NCBI GenBank assembly: GCA_002698425.1
Contig: NZXU01000080.1
Span: 1 to 15,579 of the forward strand
Reading direction: 5' to 3'
Source of the DNA: Ahrensia sp.
GTDB lineage: Bacteria > Pseudomonadota > Alphaproteobacteria > Rhizobiales > Rhizobiaceae
DNA length: 15,579 nt
Position numbers and translations under genes: made by a program. The notes under the pieces are model-generated. The model searched no databases and was not told the DNA's origin. It saw only the letters and a program-made list of their open reading frames with translations. Shown here piece after piece: positions 1 to 6,016 of the stretch (within the stretch, counting starts at the first letter, position 1; each line of letters opens with the position of its first letter).

Positions 1-63
1 ATCGGCATGATCTGCCCGGTCGACTACGAGAACCGGATCACTCAGACGGCACAAGCCGCCTGA
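1..63 (+). CDS. IS3-family transposase (OrfB), C-terminal end only
   Basis: The frame is open from the first base and ends in TGA at 61-63, giving 20 residues that begin IGMICPVDYENR. This matches the C-terminal end of the rve integrase domain of IS3-family OrfB transposases, where a conserved 'HS.lGm.sPv.yE' stretch comes just before the stop. The catalytic DDE residues would lie to the left of the window. It belongs to the chromosome flank, outside the integrated element. Assignment rests on a short motif, so the subfamily cannot be named. Confidence 0.7.
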   Translation: MGMICPVDYENRITQTAQAA

Positions 64-93
64 CCCTGTGTCCACCAAACGGGGTCAAGCCCA
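64..93 (+). mobile_element. Probable right end of the IS3-family insertion sequence
   Basis: The 30 bases after the transposase stop should contain the terminal inverted repeat. A stretch ending GGGGTCAAGCCCA finishes in CA at 93, as IS3-family ends do, and gene-like coding sequence starts right after it. The left end is outside the window, so neither the inverted repeat nor a target duplication can be confirmed; the true end could be a few bases away (for example 87). Confidence 0.4.
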
Positions 94-405
94 GCGTACT
101 TCATCGCGCACCCGTCAGCTGACGTCATCGATACCGCCGTCGAGCTTCACGATGAGCTGACGACCTACCTGCGACGGCTTGAGGATGCTGCTCCGTTGAT
201 GGGGGACATGGTCAACGTCCTGCTGTCTCCAACGTTGGGCCGGGACGAGGTACTGCAGCGCCACCTCAACGACCTGATGCTGCAGTCGCGAGCTGTCGAG
301 ATCGGCGAACGGTCGGCCAAAGTCATGCAGTTGGTAAGCCTGCTAGGCACGCTCATCGACATATGGGAGCCAGGCCAGCCAAGCATCCTCAGCCCTCCCT
401 CGTGA
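94..405 (+). pseudogene. 3' remnant of a chromosomal gene, probably interrupted by the IS
   Basis: The frame is open from the transposase stop through to TGA at 403-405. From about 118 it reads as a plausible alpha-helical protein (ADVIDTAVELHDELTTYLRR, then a Leu-rich helical stretch ending WEPGQPSILSPPS). No good start with a ribosome binding site is visible: the first candidate is TTG at 196, in the middle of the helical sequence. The simplest reading is that the N-terminal part of this gene was separated by the neighbouring IS. I do not recognise the family. It lies outside the attL repeat and is not part of the element. Confidence 0.45.
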
Positions 406-459
406 GGGTGCGGGCAAGCGGCGATGACTCGGGACCGGGGCATAAGCGCCATGGTCGGC

Positions 460-480
460 ATGTGGTGCATATGTGGTGCA
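460..480. repeat. Tandem ATGTGGTGCA repeat
   Basis: ATGTGGTGCA occurs twice (460-469 and 471-480), separated by one T, an 11-bp period that puts both copies on one face of the helix. It lies on the chromosomal side, about 47 bp left of the attL core. It could be a protein binding site or chance; nothing else in the window repeats it. Confidence 0.4.
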
Positions 481-499
481 GGCGTGAGGTCAAGGACGC

Positions 500-523
500 A
501 AAAATGCCGCTTGAACTGCGGTA
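500..523 (-). terminator. Probable original terminator of the tRNA-Val transcript, displaced by integration
   Basis: Read on the minus strand, a small hairpin (CCGC / GCGG around a 7-nt loop) is followed by TTTTT at 504-500. It starts four bases beyond the attL core, so before integration it would have lain directly downstream of the tRNA-Val 3' end. The stem is short, but the T tract and position fit an intrinsic terminator. Integration has moved it about 15 kb from the tRNA. Confidence 0.5.
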
Positions 524-526
524 ATG

Positions 527-555
527 CTGGTGCGCGATACTGGGATTGAACCAGT
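527..555. other. attL: attL core: 29-bp copy of the tRNA-Val 3' end
   Basis: These 29 bases are identical to 15480-15508, where they form the T-arm and acceptor 3' strand (with encoded CCA) of tRNA-Val. The match stops abruptly on both sides. Only the tRNA 3' fragment is present here; no anticodon or D arm follows. This is the usual signature left by a tyrosine integrase that uses a tRNA 3' end as attB. It sets the left boundary of the element. Confidence 0.93.
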
Positions 556-706
556 TTCGTTGGTGGGCCGGTGTGGAGTTGTCTGACCTGCCCAGAAAGC
601 CTCTGAACTGGCGACACGCTTGACAGTAACGCTGGAGCCAGGCGGAAGCAAGTACCGTTTGGGTTAGTCTCTTATTGCGCGTTTATTGCGCGGACGGGAG
701 ACGACA
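556..706. promoter_or_regulatory. attL-proximal intergenic region with possible integrase promoter element
   Basis: No gene is supported between the att core and the integrase. A perfect TTGACA hexamer occurs at 620-625, but no good -10 hexamer lies at standard spacing, so a promoter is only suggested. The arm-type repeats (673-693) sit at the 3' end of this region, just before the integrase ribosome binding site (GGGAG at 696-700), a position where bound integrase could repress its own gene. Confidence 0.3.
673..693 (+). repeat. Left arm-type repeat pair (candidate integrase arm sites)
   Basis: Two tandem copies of TTATTGCGCG-type sequence, 11 bp apart, cover 673-693. The same 21 bases recur in the same orientation at 15414-15434, inside the other end of the element. 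Paired short direct repeats on both sides of the core, within about 120 bp of it, are how tyrosine integrases of the lambda/L5 type lay out their arm-binding sites. Here the second copy includes the TTG that an automatic gene caller might take as the integrase start. Confidence 0.7.
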
Positions 707-1849
707 GTGACGCAGGCCGATGCCAAGAAGAAGCGGGACCGCCGCAAGTTCGGCCGCATCCGCCAGTTCAAGAGCGGTCGCTGGCAAGCCAGCTACACCG
801 GACCCGACGCCAACGTTTACATCGCACCCAAGACATTCGACGCCAAGGTCGACGCCGAAGCGTGGCTCACCGACCGCCGCCGCGAGATCGACCGCGAACT
901 CTGGTCACCCGCCAGCGGGCAGGAGGAGCGGCCCAGCGCCCTGTTCGGTGAATACGCCGAGGGCTGGCTCAAGCAGCGCAGCATCAAAGACCGCACCCGC
1001 GAGCACTACCGCAAGCTCCTCGATAACCACATCCTGCCAATCTTTGCCGATGTAGAGCTTCGAGACATTGCCCCAGAAGCGGTGCGCCGCTGGTATGCCA
1101 CCACCGCCGTCGGTACACCGACGATGCGAGCGCACTCCTACTCGCTTCTGCGGGCCATCATGCAGACCGCGATGTCCGACGACCTGATCGACTCGAACCC
1201 CTGCCGCATATCCGGGGCATCAACTGCACGGCGCGTTCACAAGATCCGCCCCGCGACATTGTCAGAACTCGAGGTCATCACAAAGGCCATGCCCGACCCG
1301 TACCAGGCGTTCGTCCTGATGGCCGCCTGGTTGGCCATGAGGTTCGGAGAGTTGACCGAGTTGAGGCGCAAGGACATCGACCTCAATGATGAAGTGGTCC
1401 GTGTGCGCCGCGCTGTCGTGCGTGCAGGCGACGCTTTCAAGGTGACAACTCCCAAGAGCGACGCCGGCATCCGGGATATCAGCATTCCGCCCCATCTAAT
1501 CCCGGCCATCGAGGATCACCTCGACCGCTACGTACAGCCGGGAAAGAACGCTCTTCTATTTCCTTCGGTCGGCGACCCTGATCGCCACCTCGCGCCGAGT
1601 GCGCTGTACCGGATGTTCTACACGGCGCGGACGAAAGCCGGTCGCGATGACTTGCGAGTGCATGATCTTCGGCATTCGGGAGCGGTGCTGGCCGCCGCAA
1701 CTGGGGCGACACTGGCGGAATTGATGGGCCGCCTTGGCCATTCGACGCCGCAAGCCGCCCTCAAGTACCAACACATCGCGGGTGGGCGTGACCGAGAAAT
1801 CGCCGCACTCCTGTCAAAGATCGCCGAAAACGGGGGACCATCAACGTGA
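707..1849 (+). CDS. int: Tyrosine-family site-specific integrase
   Basis: This 380-aa enzyme should integrate and excise the element at the tRNA-Val 3' end. A Lys/Arg-rich N-terminal arm-binding region (about residues 1-65) precedes a core-binding SAM-like domain (about 80-165) and a C-terminal catalytic domain (about 185-375). All catalytic residues are visible: Arg212 (in MRFGEL), Lys250 (in TPKSDAGIRD), His319 and Arg322 (HDLRH), His345 (LGHS) and nucleophile Tyr354 (LKYQH). The length is normal for mycobacteriophage-type integrases. I chose GTG at 707 because GGGAG ends six bases upstream; the longer TTG start at 686 has no ribosome binding site and lies inside the arm repeat. The gene sits next to attL and overlaps the next gene by 4 bases. 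The phiRv2 prophage of M. tuberculosis also uses a tRNA-Val site, so the integrase may be of that lineage; this is from memory. Confidence 0.96.
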   Translation: MTQADAKKKRDRRKFGRIRQFKSGRWQASYTGPDANVYIAPKTFDAKVDAEAWLTDRRREIDRELWSPASGQEERPSALFGEYAEGWLKQRSIKDRTREHYRKLLDNHILPIFADVELRDIAPEAVRRWYATTAVGTPTMRAHSYSLLRAIMQTAMSDDLIDSNPCRISGASTARRVHKIRPATLSELEVITKAMPDPYQAFVLMAAWLAMRFGELTELRRKDIDLNDEVVRVRRAVVRAGDAFKVTTPKSDAGIRDISIPPHLIPAIEDHLDRYVQPGKNALLFPSVGDPDRHLAPSALYRMFYTARTKAGRDDLRVHDLRHSGAVLAAATGATLAELMGRLGHSTPQAALKYQHIAGGRDREIAALLSKIAENGGPST

Positions 1850-2376
1850 ACCGCTATGTGGTGTTGTGTGACTGCGGAGGGCGGGCTGAATCTGCCTGGT
1901 GGGAGCCGGTGAATGGGCGCCACGTCGTTGCCGTTATCGACGATGGGCGACCCGCAGGGGCTCTCCAGGTTGAACCGAATTATTTCGGCGGTCACGGCGG
2001 CAATGTCGGTCCGGGCGGATTTGCGTTCGCGTACAGCACCGAGCCGAACAGACTGAACGAACACCGCGACCCACTGAATCTTCGTTGTCCCGCGGCGTGT
2101 CTACCCAAGTTGCCCCGGATACGCGAGTCAACCATCGCGGTGGTGCTCGACCGCATGTCCATTGACAGCTTGGAGTCGATCGACTTCCACGAACGAGACG
2201 AGCCGGCCAGCGCCGCTGATGCCCTGAAGATGCAGCAAGAAGTAGAGGCCGATTTCTCGCGGGAGGAGTACGACGGCGAGCGACCCACGCTAGTGCCGGT
2301 GTATTCGACGCGGCGCGTCATCCCGTGGGCGGCCCTCGTTTACGGAGTTTCCAAGATGACGAAGGACCGTCGTTGA
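1846..2376 (+). CDS. Hypothetical protein coupled to integrase (phiRv1-like position)
   Basis: The 176-aa product starts at GTG 1846, whose GTGA overlaps the integrase stop, with GGGGGA about 8 bases upstream, so it is probably translated together with int. I do not recognise a domain. Visible features are a CDCGG motif at residues 8-12, a second Cys pair (RCPAAC, around residue 80) that could complete a metal site, an acidic region near residues 130-150 and a hydrophobic patch near the C terminus (PWAALVYGV). In phiRv1 a protein of similar size lies between integrase and excisionase, so this may be its counterpart by position. A role in immunity or in control of excision is possible but not shown. 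Confidence 0.75.
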   Translation: MNRYVVLCDCGGRAESAWWEPVNGRHVVAVIDDGRPAGALQVEPNYFGGHGGNVGPGGFAFAYSTEPNRLNEHRDPLNLRCPAACLPKLPRIRESTIAVVLDRMSIDSLESIDFHERDEPASAADALKMQQEVEADFSREEYDGERPTLVPVYSTRRVIPWAALVYGVSKMTKDRR

Positions 2377-2389
2377 ATCCGACTAGGAA

Positions 2390-2414
2390 AACTGTGTCAC
2401 GCCTTGACACAGTT
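2390..2414. promoter_or_regulatory. Perfect 10-bp inverted repeat (operator or terminator)
   Basis: AACTGTGTCA and TGACACAGTT are perfect complements separated by five bases, starting 14 bases after the stop of the int-linked gene. There is no T tract, so it would be a weak intrinsic terminator. The right arm contains TTGACA (2404-2409), and such symmetry suits a dimeric repressor site. It could end the int transcript, bind a regulator of the early operon, or both. Confidence 0.5.
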
Positions 2415-2468
2415 CCCCGCCTGTCGTCCCGGTTGTGAACGCTCCGCTTCCGCTTGGCGCGCCTAGAG

Positions 2469-2496
2469 TCGACTAACTTCCATTTGGCGCTATAGT
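2469..2496 (+). promoter_or_regulatory. Candidate promoter of the early operon
   Basis: TCGACT (2469-2474) and TATAGT (2491-2496) are separated by 16 bases, a good match to a sigma-A-type promoter for a high-GC actinobacterium, particularly the -10 box. Transcription would start near 2503 and leave a leader of about 60 nt before the excisionase-like gene. No other promoter this good is visible upstream of the 2564-6764 gene chain. Confidence 0.55.
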
Positions 2497-2518
2497 AGGA
2501 GACGCGTCACCCAGACCT

Positions 2519-2560
2519 TGGGGCTCGACAGCATCACTTTGTTGATGTCTGAGAGGCCCC
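2519..2560 (+). promoter_or_regulatory. Leader hairpin enclosing the xis ribosome binding site
   Basis: GGGGC at 2520-2524 can pair with GCCCC at 2556-2560, CTC at 2524-2526 lies opposite GAG at 2551-2553, and an inner stem forms from GACAGCATCA and TGATGTC around 2527-2549. The only purine-rich ribosome binding site for the ATG at 2564 (GAGAGG, 2551-2556) lies inside this fold. That would keep translation of the excisionase-like protein low unless the structure opens. This is a prediction by eye. Confidence 0.4.
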
Positions 2561-2563
2561 GAG

Positions 2564-2785
2564 ATGGTGAGATCAACCCAATCCAGCTCACATGAGAGCA
2601 AAGGCGCCCAGCGCCGGTATAGCAAGCTCAGCGAGGCCGCCGAGTACCTCGGCGTGACCACCCGCACGGTGCGAGCGATGATCGCCGATGGCCGGCTAAC
2701 TGGCTACAAGAGTGGCAACCGCCTTGTCCGCGTTGACCTTAACGAGGTCGACGCCGCAATGCAGCCGTTCGGCGGTGCGGCGTGA
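2564..2785 (+). CDS. xis: Excisionase-like winged helix-turn-helix protein
   Basis: The 73-aa protein carries a MerR/AlpA-type wHTH over about residues 18-66: a helix-turn-helix (LSEAAEYLGVTTRTVRAMIA) followed by a wing (GRLTGYKSGNRLVRV) and a final helix (DLNEVDAAM). This is the pattern of the 'excisionase family DNA-binding' proteins, small recombination directionality factors that bend attL/attR DNA and push integrase toward excision. It is the first gene after the candidate promoter, which fits control of excision and of the operon. It could instead be an AlpA-like transcription regulator. The next gene's GTGA overlaps its stop. Confidence 0.82.
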   Translation: MVRSTQSSSHESKGAQRRYSKLSEAAEYLGVTTRTVRAMIADGRLTGYKSGNRLVRVDLNEVDAAMQPFGGAA

Positions 2786-2928
2786 ACTATCGCAACGACC
2801 CAGCCTGGCGGCAGGCGCAGCAAGCTTTCATCAACCCCGACGCTGCGAGCGCAGACGAGCGCATGCTGCAGAGCATTGCAGCAGCAGTGACGATGTGGAC
2901 TGTCGAACGGGCGGGTGAGACCGCCTGA
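2782..2928 (+). CDS. Small hypothetical protein (48 aa)
   Basis: GTG at 2782 overlaps the xis stop (GTGA) and the frame runs to TGA at 2926-2928, which in turn overlaps the ATG of the next gene. The product begins VNYRNDPAWRQAQQAFINPD and is predicted mostly helical, with no Cys and no recognised domain. Support comes from the tight overlaps at both ends and the high-GC third positions. It is too short for many gene finders. Confidence 0.6.
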   Translation: MNYRNDPAWRQAQQAFINPDAASADERMLQSIAAAVTMWTVERAGETA

Positions 2929-3143
2929 TGCAGAAAAGCAGAAAGCCGGCCCCCCGCCAGGAAAGCCGGCCCTCTCACATCACCACCGATACCGACGATT
3001 CTACAACCAGATGCCCGAAGGGGTGTCCGTGGCGCGGCGAATGTCCCGTCCACTCGCTGCCACTTCCAAATGGCTTTGACGAAACCCGGTGCTTGATGCG
3101 TGGGCCGGTCCGCAACCGCCGGGCAGTTCGGGTGGTGAAGTGA
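2928..3143 (+). CDS. Small Cys-rich protein, possible zinc-binding
   Basis: The ATG overlaps the preceding stop by one base (TGATG) and the stop overlaps the next ATG in the same way. The 71-aa product has a basic, disordered N terminus, then RCPKGCPWRGECPVH (around residues 28-42), a Cys-x3-Cys-x5-Cys-x2-His arrangement that could hold one metal ion. A fourth Cys follows near residue 55 and the C terminus is basic. I do not recognise a named family. Such proteins are common in early operons of actinobacterial phages and often bind nucleic acid, but nothing here shows the target. Confidence 0.68.
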   Translation: MQKSRKPAPRQESRPSHITTDTDDSTTRCPKGCPWRGECPVHSLPLPNGFDETRCLMRGPVRNRRAVRVVK

Positions 3144-3469
3144 TGACTGACCTGTCCTCAGCCTCGCAGCAAGTTTCGTGGGCAGACGTACACGCCTTCG
3201 TGCTCCCGAAATTGGTCCGCGTGGGCGATTGGCCCATGCTGGGCAGCCCTGTCTGGTGCGACCTCGACGACCGCGACCCCATCAAGTGGGCCTCAGTGCT
3301 CGACGGAGGCCAACATTGGGCGCTGCGGGTCGAGTACCTGCAGCAGGCCGAATGCGACGCATCAAGAGCGATCTCAGCTGCAGAAGACTGGGCCGCGATT
3401 GCCCGAACCATCAAGACGCGTAGCGACTACTTCGCCGCACGGCCCTGGATGAATCGTAGGGCCGCCTGA
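3143..3469 (+). CDS. DUF2742-like phage protein
   Basis: The 108-aa product contains QQVSWADVHAFVLPKLVRVG, then DWPMLGSPVWC and QHWALRVEYLQQAE. From memory this pattern of conserved Trp, His, Pro and Cys positions matches DUF2742, a family of unknown function found in mycobacterial prophage-like elements such as phiRv1 and phiRv2, where it also lies just upstream of the replication ATPase/primase gene. I chose ATG 3143 because it forms a TGATG overlap with the previous stop; an upstream in-frame start (3089) would overlap that gene by over 50 bases. Its stop overlaps the ATPase start. A replication-accessory role is suggested by context only. Confidence 0.75.
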   Translation: MTDLSSASQQVSWADVHAFVLPKLVRVGDWPMLGSPVWCDLDDRDPIKWASVLDGGQHWALRVEYLQQAECDASRAISAAEDWAAIARTIKTRSDYFAARPWMNRRAA

Positions 3470-4668
3470 TGACTGTGGATACCAGTAGGGCGACGGCCAT
3501 CGCCGAACGCCTCAATGCGCTCGCCCGCGACGCGGTTCCCGGTTCCGGCATAGGGACTCCGGAACCGGAACCGCAGACAGTTCCCGGTTCCCAGAACCGA
3601 CCCGGAACCGAGAACCACGATGTCGTCAAGGTAGGGACATCGAAGTCGTCTGACGACCTGGATGTCACGGTTCCCGGTTCCGGAGTCCCTATGCCGGAAC
3701 CGGGAACCGCCGACGAAAAACCGCTCTACGTGGACATTCGCGGAATGCTCGACGGAACCCTGCCGGAGCCGCCGGAACCGCGATTGGGTCGACGCACCGA
3801 CGGCAGGTGCCTGTTCTACGCAGGTCAAGTCAACTGGGTCTTCGGCGACCCAGAGAGCGGTAAGACCTGGCTCTGCCTCGCTGCGACGGTGGAAGCCCTC
3901 AACGCAGGCCGGCGGGCGCTCATCGTCGATTTGGACCACAACGGGCCGGCGGCCACCGTGCGGCGACTGCTCGACCTCGGTGCACCGATAGAGGCTCTGC
4001 GCGACCCCGACCGGTTCCGGTACTGCGAACCTGAAGACCGCCTCGAGTTGCGACAGGTGATCCTCGATTGCGCGTCGTGGCGGCCAGCGGTTGCACTGGT
4101 CGACTCCATCGGCGAGCTATTGCCGATGTACGGTGCCAGCTCCAATTCCAGTGACGATTTCACCCTCGCGCACAGCAACGTCCTGAAGCCGCTGGCCCGA
4201 GCAGGAGCGGCAGTCCTGGCGGTCGACCACCTCGCGAAGGGCGCGGACTCTCGAGCAGCAGGGCCGGGAGGTACCGCAGCGAAACGGCGCGCCATCGGCG
4301 GCGTATCGCTTCGCGTGAAGGTCAAACAGCCGTTCACACCGGGCCATGGCGGAAGCGCCACATTGCTGGTCAACAAAGACCGGCACGGCTCGGTGCGGGC
4401 ACACTGCCCGGTGGGAGACCGGGAGCCCGTCGCTGGCACCTTCAAACTCCTGGCATTCACCGAAGGTGTCTTGGAGTGGGCGATCTACCCACCCGCCGAC
4501 GGCGAACGGAACAGCGACGAAAACGCTCCGCCGGACGATGTAGCCGCCATCGCCGCGCTCGACCCACCCCCGGCGACGGTCGAAGACGCCCGCGGTCGAC
4601 TCAAGTGGAACAAGCAGCGGGCAGCGACCGCATTACGTACCTGGCGGGAACAGCAGGGCGAGCAATGA
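3469..4668 (+). CDS. RepA-like RecA-fold ATPase (replication helicase)
   Basis: The 399-aa protein has a Walker A motif GDPESGKT at residues 126-133 and a Walker B strand ending in VDS with Asp212, followed by a VDHLAKG segment near 253. This is the layout of the AAA_25/RepA-like RecA-superfamily ATPases, which are hexameric DNA helicases or helicase loaders for replication of plasmids, phages and integrative elements. A short basic helix at the C terminus (about 370-399) may bind DNA. Residues about 22-81 are an unusual Pro/Gly/Glu-rich linker that is really the translation of a dense DNA repeat array (see the origin entry). No primase domain is visible. Starts by TGATG overlap with the DUF2742-like gene and its stop overlaps the next ATG. 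It probably acts at the origin that it carries. Confidence 0.85.
   Translation: MTVDTSRATAIAERLNALARDAVPGSGIGTPEPEPQTVPGSQNRPGTENHDVVKVGTSKSSDDLDVTVPGSGVPMPEPGTADEKPLYVDIRGMLDGTLPEPPEPRLGRRTDGRCLFYAGQVNWVFGDPESGKTWLCLAATVEALNAGRRALIVDLDHNGPAATVRRLLDLGAPIEALRDPDRFRYCEPEDRLELRQVILDCASWRPAVALVDSIGELLPMYGASSNSSDDFTLAHSNVLKPLARAGAAVLAVDHLAKGADSRAAGPGGTAAKRRAIGGVSLRVKVKQPFTPGHGGSATLLVNKDRHGSVRAHCPVGDREPVAGTFKLLAFTEGVLEWAIYPPADGERNSDENAPPDDVAAIAALDPPPATVEDARGRLKWNKQRAATALRTWREQQGEQ
3532..3709. repeat. GGTTCC/GGAACC repeat array with two mirror-image hairpins: candidate replication origin
   Basis: Two long inverted repeats lie inside the ATPase gene. At 3668-3709, CGGTTCCCGGTTCCGG and its perfect complement flank the 10-base spacer AGTCCCTATG. 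At 3532-3574 a near-identical structure has the reverse complement of that spacer (CATAGGGACT), so the two hairpins are inverted copies of each other about 93 bp apart. Between them are further half-sites (GTTCCCGGTTCC at 3580-3591 and GGAACCGAGAACC near 3604-3616), plus GATGTC/GACATC and the palindrome GTCGTC-T-GACGAC (3645-3657). More GGAACC and GGTTCC copies follow near 3753, 3775 and 4011. Iteron-like clusters within or next to the rep gene are typical of plasmid and satellite origins. Confidence 0.72.
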
Positions 4669-4856
4669 GGCGGGCCAACGGCAAACCCATCTGGGACAGC
4701 TACGCCGACGTGGCCGACATGTCCCGCCCATGCCCGAACTGCGGTGCCGTCAACACCTGGTGCACCAAACCGGACGGGCGCGTACGCCGAGTCCCCTGCG
4801 TCAGCCGCCTCACAACCAACCACCACATCACCATTGAGGAGAACACCCAAGCATGA
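4665..4856 (+). CDS. Small zinc-ribbon-like protein
   Basis: ATG at 4665 forms an ATGA overlap with the ATPase stop; the product is 63 aa. It contains CPNCGAVNTWC followed by GRVRRVPCVSR, a Cys-x2-Cys-x6-Cys plus a fourth Cys 13 residues on. This pattern (CPxCxA...C...GRxRxxPCxxR) recurs in many small actinobacterial phage proteins and presumably binds one zinc. A similar pattern occurs in the first gene of the leftward operon at 15145-15375. Function unknown. The longer frame starting at 4476 is only an overlap with the ATPase and was not used. Confidence 0.72.
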   Translation: MRRANGKPIWDSYADVADMSRPCPNCGAVNTWCTKPDGRVRRVPCVSRLTTNHHITIEENTQA

Positions 4857-5251
4857 CTAAGGACCCCGCCGACTACCTCAAGTACGCCGCTGCGATGCTC
4901 TGGCAGCGCGTGGAATGGACAACCGAGACCATCGCGGTATCTTCCTGCGACGGCGCCCATGACCACGAGCTGGACGCTATCACCGACGCAGCATGCGAAA
5001 TCAAGTCACTCGCCATGCAGTTCGGCGATCCACGCCGCTACTCCGACGGGCGCGCAGTCCAGACCACGCAGCAGATCGAGGACGGCTGCTACACCGTCCA
5101 CGTATGGCACCCCGAGGCAGCCACCGAAGACCCGCGGTCCTGGCGCGGCTCACTACGCCACGACCCCGATGAACCATGCCCCGGCGTGTACGAAGTCACC
5201 ACCGACCCGGCCACGCAACAGGTTCACGTCCGCACAGTGAGGCTGGCGTGA
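4853..5251 (+). CDS. Hypothetical protein (132 aa)
   Basis: ATG at 4853 overlaps the previous stop (ATGA), with GAGGAGAA about 12 bases upstream. The product has a helical N-terminal half (DYLKYAAAMLWQRVEWTTET, then a DHELDAITDAACEIKSLAMQ helix) and a C-terminal half rich in beta-type sequence (CYTVHVWHP, VYEVTTDP, QVHVRTVRLA). I do not recognise a family. It lies in the middle of the early operon and its stop overlaps the next gene's GTGA. Confidence 0.72.
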   Translation: MTKDPADYLKYAAAMLWQRVEWTTETIAVSSCDGAHDHELDAITDAACEIKSLAMQFGDPRRYSDGRAVQTTQQIEDGCYTVHVWHPEAATEDPRSWRGSLRHDPDEPCPGVYEVTTDPATQQVHVRTVRLA

Positions 5252-5442
5252 GCGCCCTGCCAACACCAGCCACGTGGCTGGCCACAGGGTCACAACGACA
5301 ACTACGGCGCGTTACCCGGCACGGCGGTCAGTGGCCGCAGCATCGCCACAAGGCCCGGATGCGCAAGCGCCGCCGCAACCAACGCAAGCAGCCAACTGCC
5401 TTTCTGGGCAGGGAAGTTCTCCGACTGTCGGAGAACCGATGA
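5248..5442 (+). CDS. Small very basic protein (64 aa)
   Basis: GTG at 5248 overlaps the preceding stop, and the stop overlaps the ATG of the next gene. The middle is strongly basic (HRHKARMRKRRRNQRKQ), suggesting binding to nucleic acid or an acidic partner. No known domain. The overlaps at both ends are the main support; a longer frame starting at 5176 would overlap the previous gene by 76 bases and is not favoured. Confidence 0.6.
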   Translation: MSALPTPATWLATGSQRQLRRVTRHGGQWPQHRHKARMRKRRRNQRKQPTAFLGREVLRLSENR

Positions 5443-5636
5443 GCGGACAACGACACCAGTGCACCGTGTGCCGTGAACGCGACACCGCCAGCACCACCCG
5501 TGTGTGCTGGCAATGCCGGCCCAGCCCAGGCGTGGAGGTCCGCAACAACCTCGTTTATGTCGACGGTCTACCGCCGCTCACAACAGAGAAAGCGCTACAG
5601 CTCGCGCACCGACTCGCGGACGTGCTGACGCCATGA
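5439..5636 (+). CDS. Small CxxC...CxxC protein (65 aa)
   Basis: ATG at 5439 forms an ATGA overlap with the previous stop. Residues 8-26 carry CTVC and CWQC pairs separated by 11 residues, a typical four-Cys zinc ribbon or knuckle. The C-terminal half forms a short beta pair (VEVRNNLVYVDG) and a helix (TTEKALQLAHRLADVL). This last helix resembles the end helices of the leftward-operon proteins. Function unknown; presumably a small nucleic-acid or protein adaptor in the early operon. Confidence 0.68.
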   Translation: MSGQRHQCTVCRERDTASTTRVCWQCRPSPGVEVRNNLVYVDGLPPLTTEKALQLAHRLADVLTP

Positions 5637-6016
5637 CCGACCAACTACGAGGAGGGTCGAAAATGGTGATTCCGGACTATCTGCTCGGCGGCGTCCTCTA
5701 CGCCCTCGGCCATTTCGTCCACGAACGCGACCGCGCCGGCAGGGGAGTCCCCGCCGAAGTAAGAGCCGCGCACCGCTGGCTCAACACCATGTCCGCTATC
5801 GGACCTTTATCTGGTTGCGATGCAGAAGAATCAGAAGCGGATGACCTGATCGGCACCGCACAAGCAGCCGTTCTCCTCGGTTGCACCGAGCGACACGTGC
5901 GGAGAATCCAGGCTGACCTCGATGGAGTACGGCCCGCCGGACGACACCTGGTGTTCTCACGCCGACAGGTCATCCAATACGACCAAGCACGAAGGGAACA
6001 CCGTGAGCTGGCTTAG
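5633..6016 (+). CDS. Second helix-turn-helix DNA-binding protein
   Basis: The C-terminal half of this 127-aa protein (about residues 74-118) is a MerR/excisionase-type wHTH: IGTAQAAVLLGCTERHVRRI, then RPAGRHLVFSRRQVIQYD. The N-terminal part holds a helix (YLLGGVLYALGHFVHERDR) that could mediate dimerisation. ATG 5633 overlaps the previous stop (ATGA), but GGAGGG at 5651-5656 is ideally placed for a second ATG at 5663, giving 117 aa; both may be used. Placed just before the morphogenesis genes, it is a good candidate for a regulator of them or a second directionality factor. Confidence 0.75.
   Translation: MTDQLRGGSKMVIPDYLLGGVLYALGHFVHERDRAGRGVPAEVRAAHRWLNTMSAIGPLSGCDAEESEADDLIGTAQAAVLLGCTERHVRRIQADLDGVRPAGRHLVFSRRQVIQYDQARREHRELA

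Noticed and set aside
686..706. Longer integrase start at TTG 686
   Set aside because: It has no ribosome binding site and lies inside the arm-type repeat; GTG 707 has GGGAG at good spacing.
3532..3709. Repeat cluster considered as a CRISPR-like array
   Set aside because: The units are short inverted repeats in both orientations with no regular spacers, no cas genes are present, and they lie within a coding gene.
5922..6002. N-terminal extension of the helical protein
   Set aside because: The extra 27 residues overlap the HTH gene in another frame and look like its shadow; GTG 6003 has a ribosome binding site.
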